From the IMG/VR virus record IMGVR_UViG_3300031841_003928, positions 1 through 20,210 of that record: a stretch of 20,210 nucleotides of DNA; one strand, 5' to 3'. A program made the position numbers and the translations under genes. Below the pieces are notes generated by a model that had not been told where the DNA came from, did no database searches, and was given only the letters and a program-made list of their open reading frames with translations. Shown here in pieces: positions 1 to 5,806 of this stretch; position 1 is the stretch's first letter; every line of letters begins with the position of its first letter. This DNA is from a virus.

Positions 1-15
1 GTTATGTACATATCG

Positions 16-28
16 CCCCCCCCCCCCC
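16..28. repeat. 13-base poly-C homopolymer
   Basis: An uninterrupted run of 13 cytosines sits 16 bases from the left edge, downstream of the repressor gene's stop. I see no gene in positions 1-113. Such a run is prone to slippage in replication and sequencing, and may mark a contig edge or an unstable tract. No function is assigned. Confidence 0.9.
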
Positions 29-113
29 GTGCATCAGAATATATTTTGGAACGGCGCGTGCTGCTCGTCAATGTGAATGGCAAAAATTCGCGCCTATATG
101 TGGCGAGACGGCT

Positions 114-404
114 CTAATTGATTAGGTGTTTTTCGCAGGCGGCTAAAATTTTATCGGCGATTTCGTTGGGGAGCCCGTGCGGGATGCCGCGATAAATCCA
201 ATCCAGCGTAAATCCGTAACGGTCGCAGAATTTACTAATCCGATCCACCGGAGGGTAGCGGTTTCCATTTTCCCACCCGGTCCACGTCGACCGATCCTGA
301 GAAATTAAATCGGCGGCGGCCTGGTGGGAAAGCCCGACCACTTCGCGGCATATTTTTAAGCGCGCCGCAACGTCGTCAATGTTCACTGGTTTAGATGGTG
401 CCAT
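114..404 (-). CDS. Xre-family helix-turn-helix repressor (CI-like)
   Basis: A 96-residue protein that is probably the phage repressor or immunity regulator, binding operators in the divergent region to its right. The N-terminal half is a Cro/CI-type HTH: a first helix around ARLKICREVVGLS, a second and third around HQAAADLISQDRSTWTGWENG, then a YGFTLDWIYRG tail typical of short Xre proteins. It has no C-terminal LexA-like peptidase domain, so RecA-driven self-cleavage is not expected. The ATG at 404 is preferred over the GTG at 410 because a TATACT box at 416-411 on this strand places the transcription start near the ATG, and no Shine-Dalgarno sequence is visible. That would make the message leaderless, as for lambda cI from PRM. 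It is transcribed away from the Cro-like gene at 489. The regulator class is clear, but its identity as the lysogeny repressor is inferred from position. Confidence 0.82.
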   Translation of the reverse strand: MAPSKPVNIDDVAARLKICREVVGLSHQAAADLISQDRSTWTGWENGNRYPPVDRISKFCDRYGFTLDWIYRGIPHGLPNEIADKILAACEKHLIN

Positions 405-488
405 GGCCACAGTATAGAAAAATGGCGCGCTGTTTTGTTGTTGCGTTTTGGGATTGACTAGCTAGTTGCGTAATGCAACAATCCGAGC
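405..488. promoter_or_regulatory. Divergent promoter/operator region between repressor and Cro-like gene
   Basis: This 84-base region separates two divergent HTH genes. GTTGC occurs at 440 and 465, and the inverted form GCAAC at 475-479. The pair at 465-479 makes a 15-base inverted repeat (GTTGC-5-GCAAC). A perfect 10-base palindrome, ACTAGCTAGT, lies at 457-466. A leftward -10 candidate, TATACT, reads 416 to 411. A rightward candidate is TTGACT at 454-459 with AACAAT at 477-482, spacing 17. Both -10 boxes sit about 6-7 bases from a start codon, which suggests leaderless messages. Promoter strengths are guesses. Confidence 0.55.
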
Positions 489-722
489 ATGGAAAAGCAA
501 CATCTCCCATCCGATGCGGATTTAATCGACGCGCTAGGCGGGCCGCTGGCCGTTTCCCGCGCGCTTTCCCGCAACCCCGTGACTGTTCGAGGCTGGAAGG
601 CGCGCGGCATCCCCCGGGGTGTTGAAACCCGAACCGCTTTTCGCGAGCTTGCCGACATGAAGGGCGTTGTGGTTGACCCGCGTCTTTTCCCCGCCGCCAC
701 CCAAGAGGGGGAAGCGGCGTGA
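489..722 (+). CDS. Cro/YdaS-like HTH protein
   Basis: A 77-residue small DNA-binding protein divergent from the repressor, in the position of Cro. The sequence shows a Cro-type HTH: DLIDALGGPLAVSRALSRNP, then VTVRGWKARGIPRG, where the W and RGIP are the usual recognition-helix end and turn. The acidic C-terminus (TQEGEAA) overlaps the next start by four bases. No ribosome-binding site precedes the ATG, and the candidate -10 box at 477-482 would start transcription at or next to the A of ATG. It probably competes with the leftward repressor for the GTTGC sites and opens the early operon. The HTH call is firm; the Cro role is positional inference. Confidence 0.75.
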   Translation: MEKQHLPSDADLIDALGGPLAVSRALSRNPVTVRGWKARGIPRGVETRTAFRELADMKGVVVDPRLFPAATQEGEAA

Positions 723-832
723 GCGCGACGACACGAAGAACCTTCAGCCTTGCGCTGTGTTTTCTGGTGGGTTGCGGATTGGTGAAGGCTGTTGAGGCAA
801 CTGTCGACCTTTTCGCCTGGCTGGCGGGCTGA
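719..832 (+). CDS. Small hydrophobic protein with a possible lipobox
   Basis: A 37-codon frame starting with GTG that overlaps the stop of the Cro-like gene (GTGA). After a basic start (SATTRRT) comes a hydrophobic stretch, FSLALCFLVGCGLVKA, and then AVEATVDLFAWLAG. LVGC fits the lipobox pattern, so the mature product could be a very small lipoprotein. It could equally be a single-span membrane peptide. The tight overlap on both sides supports translation. A small early membrane protein could act in superinfection exclusion, but nothing in the sequence proves this. Confidence 0.5.
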   Translation: MSATTRRTFSLALCFLVGCGLVKAVEATVDLFAWLAG

Positions 833-835
833 CCC

Positions 836-1006
836 ATGCCTGACGGTCGCAACACCCTATCCGAGATAGAGCGTGAAGCCGCCGCCTTCGTGCGCGCCAA
901 GACGCACGGCAACCCGACAAGCAAAGCGTATCGCCGCCTGGAGAAGGCCGTGCTGAGCGCGAAGATTTTGAACGCTGACCAGCCTTTGGAAGGGGAGATG
1001 AAGTGA
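836..1006 (+). CDS. Hypothetical protein, 56 aa
   Basis: ATG at 836 follows the previous stop by three bases, and the frame ends in TGA overlapping the next ATG (TGATG). The product is charged and mostly helical: TLSEIEREAAAFVRAKTHG, a short N-P-T-S turn, then KAYRRLEKAVLSAKILNADQ. I recognise no family. The packing and third-position G/C bias fit a real phage early gene. The purine-rich AAGGGGAGATG near its 3' end serves as the ribosome-binding site of the next gene. Confidence 0.6.
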   Translation: MPDGRNTLSEIEREAAAFVRAKTHGNPTSKAYRRLEKAVLSAKILNADQPLEGEMK

Positions 1007-1212
1007 TGGGCCTCAAAAATTTCGCTGTTTACGGCGCGCGTGAAAGCTATCCCCATTATTTTGAAACCAAGGATGAAGCGGTTGCTTCCGCCGAAAATTT
1101 GGCAAAGCAAAGCGCCGGTGGTTTCGCGGTGGTCTTTCAGGTGATTGCGGAGATTTCCAGCCACCTGACCACCACCACCATTTATCCGAACACACCCCAG
1201 GCCTTGGACTAA
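1006..1212 (+). CDS. Hypothetical protein, 68 aa
   Basis: Translationally coupled to the preceding gene through TGATG, with a good Shine-Dalgarno (AAGGGGAG) about 8 bases upstream. The ATG at 1006 is preferred over the in-frame GTG at 1003. The N-terminal half, NFAVYGARESYPHYFETKDE, then helix AVASAENLAKQSA and strand GFAVVFQVIAEI, suggests a small alpha/beta fold. The C-terminus is threonine-rich. I recognise no family or function. Confidence 0.65.
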   Translation: MGLKNFAVYGARESYPHYFETKDEAVASAENLAKQSAGGFAVVFQVIAEISSHLTTTTIYPNTPQALD

Positions 1213-1291
1213 GGCCCGCGCCGCCATGCCGATACTCACAAACCCATCACATTCAATGGCTGGCTGCACCGCCAAAGCGCCGCTGTTGATA

Positions 1292-1329
1292 GACGGGGCC
1301 GGGTGTTCCTCCCCGCGTCCGGCCCCGTC
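1292..1329. promoter_or_regulatory. Perfect 11-bp GC-rich hairpin upstream of the CII-like gene
   Basis: GACGGGGCCGG at 1292-1302 pairs perfectly with CCGGCCCCGTC at 1319-1329 around a 16-base loop. It lies in the 173-base stretch between the 68-aa gene and the HTH regulator at 1386, where I find no convincing gene. There is no U-tract, so it is unlikely to be a simple intrinsic terminator. An mRNA stability or processing element, or a protein-binding site, is possible. Confidence 0.45.
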
Positions 1330-1385
1330 GTCAGTTCTATCCGTATCCATACCTCAGCATGTGGAGATAGGGCCGGGGGTGCGCG

Positions 1386-1835
1386 ATGTCTGAACGCGGC
1401 CTGATTAGACATGAAGTTGTCGCCACCAAAATGCAGGACTCGCTCGCGCTCTTTGTCGGTCGCGGTAAACGATACAGCGTCGATACCGCCGCCGAAGCCG
1501 CCGACATCAAGCCACGCACCCTGAAAAGCTACGTCGAGGGCAAGGCGACGCCTGGATTGCATGTCTTCCTAAGCCTTGCCGCTGCGATGCCTTTGGCGTG
1601 GACCAACTCCGTTCTATCGCTTGCCGGCCTTCGCGCCGAACCGATTGGCGAGGGCGATAGCGACGGCCCCATGGTCATGTGCAGCGTTACCAAATTCGCC
1701 GCCCGCCTAGCCGAGATGCTGGCGGACGGGCGGATTGACCACATGGAGCGCGCCGCCTTGCCCGCGTTGCTCCGCTCCCTTGCCGAGCAACTTCTGGCAT
1801 GGGCCAAGCAACTGGAAGACGGAGGAGGCGCGTGA
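1386..1835 (+). CDS. HTH regulator, possibly CII-like
   Basis: A 149-residue protein with an N-terminal HTH at about residues 31-55: SVDTAAEAADIKPRTLKSYV then EGKATPG. A two-helix stretch follows (LHVFLSLAAAMPLAWTNSVL), then a C-terminal helical part with DGRIDHMERAALPALLR. This arrangement, with LF.G.GKRYSV..AA...I..RTL.SY, resembles phage regulatory proteins of the CII/CP76 type seen in alphaproteobacterial prophages. I place it there by resemblance only. Its position downstream of the Cro-like gene fits a delayed-early regulator. The stop overlaps the next ATG (TGATG), and GGAGGAGG near its 3' end is the next gene's ribosome-binding site. Confidence 0.65.
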   Translation: MSERGLIRHEVVATKMQDSLALFVGRGKRYSVDTAAEAADIKPRTLKSYVEGKATPGLHVFLSLAAAMPLAWTNSVLSLAGLRAEPIGEGDSDGPMVMCSVTKFAARLAEMLADGRIDHMERAALPALLRSLAEQLLAWAKQLEDGGGA

Positions 1836-1999
1836 TGACTTACGACGAAGCCGAAGACTCGCGCTTGTCCTATGACGTGGCCATTGCCGAGATCCGCCGA
1901 CGAAAAATTGCGAGCGGCGAAATCGTTGTGAGGCCTGGCGACTATCCCGAGCCCGCCCCCAAGCCAATCCAAGACTCAATGCAACTGGAGATCACCTAA
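1835..1999 (+). CDS. Hypothetical protein, 54 aa
   Basis: Starts at the ATG overlapping the previous stop, with GGAGGAGG at 1821-1828 as ribosome-binding site. A longer in-frame extension to 1799 would overlap the upstream gene and is not needed. An acidic, helical N-terminal half (DEAEDSRLSYDVAIAEIRRR) is followed by SGEIVVRPGDYPEPAPKP. I recognise no family. It is the last gene before the terminator at 2063. Confidence 0.65.
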   Translation: MTYDEAEDSRLSYDVAIAEIRRRKIASGEIVVRPGDYPEPAPKPIQDSMQLEIT

Positions 2000-2062
2000 T
2001 CCCCGGCGACGCGGGGCGGCTATCCCCATGGCCGAAGCGTCGCACGTTTCCTCCCTGTAACT

Positions 2063-2095
2063 CCCCTGGTGGCACGTCGTCACCAGGGGGATTTT
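2063..2095 (+). terminator. Intrinsic terminator closing the regulatory operon
   Basis: CCCCTGGTG at 2063-2071 pairs with CACCAGGGG at 2081-2089 (9 bp, 9-base loop) and is followed by GATTTT. It separates the regulatory genes from the ParB-like/replication block. The U-tract is short, so termination may be partial, which suits an early/delayed-early boundary. Confidence 0.7.
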
Positions 2096-2164
2096 CCCCA
2101 CCCCTAACGGTCAGGCCGCAGGGGTTTCCGGGTGCAAACACCATAACAACAGAGGGGAGTACGA

Positions 2165-3064
2165 ATGCTTAATCTCTTTTCGCGTGAACAAGAGCCGCGA
2201 CTTTCGGCGGCGAACACTAAGATAGCCGCGCCGAAAAAAATTGCTTGGCTGGTGGACAGTGCGCCCGTCGACCCCGTCAAGATGATTATTACTCCTGAAA
2301 TCGCCAGCGCGATGATGGAGTACAACACCGACAACCGCCCGATCTCGAAGGGACACGTCAACAATCTCGCCGCCGAAATGAAACGGGGGGCGTGGATGTT
2401 CGCTCCGAGCCCGATCATGTTCTCCAACAAGGGGCGCTTGATTGACGGCCAACACCGCCTTTCGGCGATCGTTGAGTCCGGGTGCGCGGTTGAGGCCATG
2501 GTGGCGTTCGGCGTGGACGATGGGGTGTTTGATAAGATCGACACGGGGCGAAGGCGGACGGGGGGCGATGTCTTTGCCATTAACCGCGTGCCGAATTATG
2601 GCGGGATGGCAGCCGCGACAAAGTGGGTACACCTGTACAATAGCGGGTTTTCCGCTGGAACGGGCAACTCGGGAGGGCATGCCTCAAACCGCCTTACCAA
2701 CGCCGACCTCTACAATTATTACCTGCGACTCACCGATCTTCAAAAAAGCCGGGTCGTCTTGGACTGGTGGGGCCGGAACAGCTTGCCAAATCCGACCGTT
2801 GCCTTGGCGGCGCACTATATCTGCGCTGGCAAAAACCGTGCTGAGGCGGATGCGTTTTTTGAAAAGGTCTCTAACGGCATTGGTTTTACGAGTAAGTCGG
2901 ACCCCGCTTTCAAACTACGGGAAAAGCTGACCCGCTCGAATGGCGAAAAAATCATACCGCGCAACATCTTCGCTTACATCATTCAAGCGTGGAATGCGGC
3001 GCGGCAAAATCGGAAAGCCGCTCGGTTTGAATTCGACGGTGGCCCGTTGCCGAGGGCCAAATGA
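2165..3064 (+). CDS. DGQHR-motif ParB-superfamily protein
   Basis: A 299-residue protein. The defining block is LIDGQHRLSAIVESG at residues 92-106, with D94-G95-Q96-H97-R98. It is preceded by RPISKGHVNNLAAEMKRGAW, a pattern of the ParB/sulfiredoxin superfamily as found in phage DGQHR-type proteins. An aspartate-rich FGVDDGVFDKIDTGRRRT follows. The C-terminal 160 residues are helical and not assignable. Relatives may bind nucleotides and DNA, and some act as nucleases or transcription/partition factors; the role here is unknown. The ATG is preceded by GAGGGGAG. The stop overlaps the start of a second ParB-like gene (ATGATG), so the two are co-translated and probably work together. It follows the terminator at 2063, so a promoter is expected in 2096-2160, but I cannot pick one out. 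Confidence 0.75.
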   Translation: MLNLFSREQEPRLSAANTKIAAPKKIAWLVDSAPVDPVKMIITPEIASAMMEYNTDNRPISKGHVNNLAAEMKRGAWMFAPSPIMFSNKGRLIDGQHRLSAIVESGCAVEAMVAFGVDDGVFDKIDTGRRRTGGDVFAINRVPNYGGMAAATKWVHLYNSGFSAGTGNSGGHASNRLTNADLYNYYLRLTDLQKSRVVLDWWGRNSLPNPTVALAAHYICAGKNRAEADAFFEKVSNGIGFTSKSDPAFKLREKLTRSNGEKIIPRNIFAYIIQAWNAARQNRKAARFEFDGGPLPRAK

Positions 3065-3891
3065 TGCGTCTCGGCGAGGTCTACATAGACAGCCTTGTCG
3101 TCGGCGAGCGCCATCGCGCCTTGGTTAAGGACCGCGTTGGCGCACTCGCTGAATCCATGCGCGAAATCGGGCTTCAAAACCCGATTCACGTTTGGTCGCC
3201 AGATCCGACAGAGGCCTATCTGGTGGCGGGGCGTCATCGCCTCGCCGCCGCCGAGTCCTTGGGCTGGGATGAAGTTCCATGCTTCTTCGTCGATATGGAC
3301 GAAATCGACCGCGAACTATGGGAGATTGACGAGAACCTGATGCGCGCGGGGCTGTCGCCAGCGGAAGAGGCGGCGCACCTCGCGAGGCGGAAGGAGCTTT
3401 TCGAGGCGCGGAATGTAGGTGGGGAAAATTTCCCCACCAAGCCACAGCACCAAAAAGGTTTCGCTCAAGACACCGCTGAGAAAACCGGTTCCGACAAATC
3501 CGGGGTCAATAAGAAGCTCGCCCGCGCCGAGGCCATTCCAGACATTGAACGCGTGGCCGGGACATCCCTCGACAAAGGCGTTGAGCTTGATGCCCTTGCC
3601 AAGATGGGCGAGTTAGATCGCGAGGACATCATCGCCAAAGCTCAGGCGGGTGAACGGGTTTCGGCCCGCATGTCCGGCGCATCAAAACGCGCCTTAGCCG
3701 CCGAAACAAATGACCTGAAGATTGAAGCGGTTGAAAGGGTCGCCGCACAAATCATCGATTACGTCCCAGGCGAGCAATGGGATGTTCTTAAGTCCAATTG
3801 CTACAGCGGCGGCATGAAAGCGCTTGGCGATGCGATCGCCCGTCTTACTGGCGTTTCCGTCTTTGACAACACAAGCGCGGGCCGGGGTTAG
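3061..3891 (+). CDS. ParB/Spo0J-like N-terminal domain protein
   Basis: A 276-residue protein with a classical ParB N-terminal domain: RVGALAESMREIGLQNPIHV at about 25-44, then YLVAGRHRLAAAESLGW at 53-69. G57-R58-H59-R60 matches the GxxR nucleotide-binding motif of CTP-dependent ParB proteins. ELWEIDENLMRAGLSPAEEA follows at 86-105, as in ParB-type nuclease/regulator proteins of phages. The later part, KTGSDKSGVNKKLARAEAI, looks like an HTH linking to a C-terminal helical domain. No ParA is present, so chromosome-type partition is unlikely. Phage ParB-like proteins usually act as DNA-binding regulators or nucleases. It overlaps the upstream gene by four bases and is separated from rusA by two. 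Confidence 0.8.
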   Translation: MMRLGEVYIDSLVVGERHRALVKDRVGALAESMREIGLQNPIHVWSPDPTEAYLVAGRHRLAAAESLGWDEVPCFFVDMDEIDRELWEIDENLMRAGLSPAEEAAHLARRKELFEARNVGGENFPTKPQHQKGFAQDTAEKTGSDKSGVNKKLARAEAIPDIERVAGTSLDKGVELDALAKMGELDREDIIAKAQAGERVSARMSGASKRALAAETNDLKIEAVERVAAQIIDYVPGEQWDVLKSNCYSGGMKALGDAIARLTGVSVFDNTSAGRG

Positions 3892-3893
3892 GC

Positions 3894-4265
3894 ATGGCGG
3901 CGGTGATCACAGAACGGGACGCCGCCGCGCTCACGCTGGTGGTGCCGATGCCCCCGAGCACGAACAGCCTGTATCGCAACGTGCCCCGGCGCGGACGGGT
4001 CAAAACCGATCGATACAAGGCGTGGCTGACCGAGGCGGGATACGCGCTCAACCGGCAATCCAGACAAGCCCTAGTTGGCGACGTGTCCCTGACGATCACT
4101 GTAGGGCCGCGCAACCGATCCAGGGATTTGGACAACTGCATTAAGGCCCCCCAGGACTTGCTCCAGGCCCACGGCATCATCGCCAACGACTCACAGGTGA
4201 TCGATGTCCGCGCGCGGTGGAGCGATGAAGTCAAGGGTTGCCAAATCGACATACGGGAGACGTGA
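3894..4265 (+). CDS. rusA: RusA-family Holliday-junction resolvase
   Basis: A 123-residue protein of RusA length (E. coli RusA is 120). It opens with the family strand VVPMPPSTNSLYRN. The catalytic block is DLDN at 77-80 with K83 and D98 in GIIANDSQV. The spacing D-2-D-4-K-15-D equals that of E. coli RusA D70, D72, K76 and D91. RusA cuts four-way junctions made in recombination. In phages it resolves branched replication or packaging intermediates. It lies directly downstream of the ParB-like gene in the same operon. The family assignment is near certain. Confidence 0.93.
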   Translation: MAAVITERDAAALTLVVPMPPSTNSLYRNVPRRGRVKTDRYKAWLTEAGYALNRQSRQALVGDVSLTITVGPRNRSRDLDNCIKAPQDLLQAHGIIANDSQVIDVRARWSDEVKGCQIDIRET

Positions 4266-4268
4266 CGG

Positions 4269-4502
4269 ATGGGCCAAGTCATCCACCTCCCGACCATAGA
4301 GGAACTGGACGCTCGGCAGCCGCTCACGCTGCGAACCGCCGCACTCCAGGCATACGAGGACGGAATCACGGCCGCATGGCGAGCTTATGACCGCGCGGAA
4401 CCTGGACAGCAACGAGGCGCGGACATGCTCCATGGCCAGCGAGACGCCTCGCTAGCTTTCGCGACCGAGGGAACACGCATGCTTCATGAAGTGGAGATTT
4501 GA
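4269..4502 (+). CDS. Hypothetical protein, 77 aa
   Basis: ATG at 4269 lies three bases after the rusA stop, inside a run of touching genes. The start GQVIHLPTIEELDARQPLTL is followed by two amphipathic helices, RTAALQAYEDGITAAWRAYD and ADMLHGQRDASLAFATEGTR. I recognise no family. Co-transcription with rusA suggests a DNA-metabolism accessory role, but that rests on position alone. Confidence 0.6.
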   Translation: MGQVIHLPTIEELDARQPLTLRTAALQAYEDGITAAWRAYDRAEPGQQRGADMLHGQRDASLAFATEGTRMLHEVEI

Positions 4503-4503
4503 G

Positions 4504-4953
4504 ATGTTTGATCGAGACAAAAGAGACGCTGAAATCGTCGCCGGATATAAAGCCGGCGCGTCGCCCGTTGCACTGAGCAAAGCGTGGGGGTTACGGCGGG
4601 CTTTAATTTGCAAAATCATCAATGACGCGAGGATTGCGGTTCACGGCAAGGACATCATCCGGCGCTACCAAAAAGGCGAGCGGCCAACCGATATCGCCGC
4701 CAGTCTCAAATTCACGCAGGGCCAGGTCACTGGTTATTTGAAGGCCAAGAAGGCTTTAAAGCCGAGAAAAATCGGCGGCGTTTCGGGGCTTCACGACCGA
4801 GGCGTCAAGAAAGCCCCGGTGGACTTCGATTGGGGACGCGGCTTTGGTCGAGACAACGTAGAGCCCGATCCGCGCGAGACGCATGGCCGCATGTGGCATG
4901 CCAGCACTCACATCCCCACGGCATCGTCCGCAGACCTGGCAGCGAGGGGTTAG
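4504..4953 (+). CDS. Protein with two tandem HTH units
   Basis: The ATG at 4504, one base after the previous stop with GGAG upstream, gives 149 residues; an upstream in-frame ATG at 4486 would overlap. Two similar resolvase/sigma-like HTH units are visible. The first is residues 11-41: IVAGYKAGASPVALSKAWGL then RRALICKIINDAR. The second is residues 51-82: IIRRYQKGERPTDIAASLKF then TQGQVTGYLKAKK. The C-terminal 60 residues are basic and low in structure. It is probably a DNA-binding regulator or replication accessory just upstream of the initiator gene. The internal duplication is visible in the sequence; the role is inferred. Confidence 0.65.
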   Translation: MFDRDKRDAEIVAGYKAGASPVALSKAWGLRRALICKIINDARIAVHGKDIIRRYQKGERPTDIAASLKFTQGQVTGYLKAKKALKPRKIGGVSGLHDRGVKKAPVDFDWGRGFGRDNVEPDPRETHGRMWHASTHIPTASSADLAARG

Positions 4954-4954
4954 C

Positions 4955-5806
4955 ATGGCACGCATCCGTTCAATAAAGCCGGAATTCTTCTCCCACGAAG
5001 AGTTGTTCGATCTTGAGCAAGAAACCGGCTTTCCGGTCCGCTTGGCATTCGCTGGGCTTTGGACGGTTGCCGATCGGGAGGGCCGATTCAAATGGCGTCC
5101 CCGAACCATCAAGCTCGACGTGCTGCCATATGACGAAGTGGACTTTGCGGCGCTTCTCGATGCCTTGTCCGGTGCCGGGTTCGTTCAACGATACGCCGTG
5201 GGCGGTGAAGAATATGGCTGGATACCGTCCTTTTCCGAGCATCAGCATGTGAACGTCCGTGAACCGCAGAGCAAAATACCCGACCCAACCGATGCAACGA
5301 TAGTACCTGCACGTGCAAAACCAGTACCCGCACGTGGGGAAGGGAAGGGAAGGGAAATAGAAGGGAAGGGAAAGGAAGGGAAGGAGGAAGAGCGCGTGAC
5401 CGCGCCGGCCCGCCCAGATGCCGATCCGGATATCGATCTGGCTTTCCGAGCCTTCAACGACTTGGCAAGCGAGGTTGGGCTGGCGAAAGCGCAGTTGCTC
5501 ACTCCGACGCGGCGAAAGGCTCTGACGGCAAGGTTGGCGGAATGCGGCGGCATCGATGGCTGGCGAACCGCGCTCCAGAACATCCGAGGATCGCCGTTCC
5601 TGCTTGGCGATAACGACCGAGGGTGGAAGGCGGACTTTGATTTCGTCCTTCAGGCGAAGAGTTTCACGAAAATCATGGAGGGTTCTTATGGCGCAGGCAG
5701 TAGCTCGGGCGGCGGGAGTTCTGGAGACGCGATCAGACGAGGTTTGGCAAGCGCCTTCGTGGTTGGCGATGTGGAAGGCCGACCAATCGGTGCCGGTGTC
5801 GCTTGA
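4955..5806 (+). CDS. Phage replication initiator (O/DnaD-like)
   Basis: A 283-residue protein, taking the ATG at 4955 one base after the previous stop. The N-terminal 105 residues match a widespread phage replication family: SIKPEFFSHEELFDLEQETG, then RLAFAGLWTVADREGRFKWR, LKLDVLPYD-like and WIPSFSEHQHVN. This is a winged-helix DNA-binding domain. A basic/acidic low-complexity linker (about 117-148) is encoded by a purine tract. The C-terminal domain at about 160-245 has the family block GSPFLLGDNDRGWKADFDFV and KSFTKIMEGSY. The protein would bind the phage origin and recruit the helicase loader, as lambda O does. Relatives normally end near LEGNY. Here a glycine/serine stretch and about 38 extra residues run on, and they overlap the next gene by 119 bases in another frame. 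Confidence 0.8.
   Translation: MARIRSIKPEFFSHEELFDLEQETGFPVRLAFAGLWTVADREGRFKWRPRTIKLDVLPYDEVDFAALLDALSGAGFVQRYAVGGEEYGWIPSFSEHQHVNVREPQSKIPDPTDATIVPARAKPVPARGEGKGREIEGKGKEGKEEERVTAPARPDADPDIDLAFRAFNDLASEVGLAKAQLLTPTRRKALTARLAECGGIDGWRTALQNIRGSPFLLGDNDRGWKADFDFVLQAKSFTKIMEGSYGAGSSSGGGSSGDAIRRGLASAFVVGDVEGRPIGAGVA
5302..5392. repeat. Iteron-like repeats plus polypurine tract inside the replication gene
   Basis: AGTACCTGCACGTG (5302-5315) and AGTACCCGCACGTG (5323-5336) are direct repeats 21 bases apart, i.e. two helical turns. The first contains the perfect palindrome TGCACGTGCA (5308-5317). Immediately after is a 57-base purine tract (5336-5392) of GGGAA-type units broken by a single T. In lambda the origin iterons and an asymmetric tract lie inside gene O, so this may be the phage origin. 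It may also simply encode a flexible charged linker. Confidence 0.6.

Noticed and set aside
391-1350. Long minus-strand open frame (319 codons)
   Set aside because: It is antisense to several overlapping + strand genes with good starts and coupling. Its product is low-complexity R/A/G/S-rich, with no recognisable domain; it is a GC-rich shadow.
1226-1393. 55-codon + strand frame between the 68-aa gene and the CII-like gene
   Set aside because: It overlaps the next start by 8 bases like other real pairs, but it has no ribosome-binding site, is serine/proline/cysteine-rich and runs through the 11-bp hairpin. I consider it more likely non-coding.
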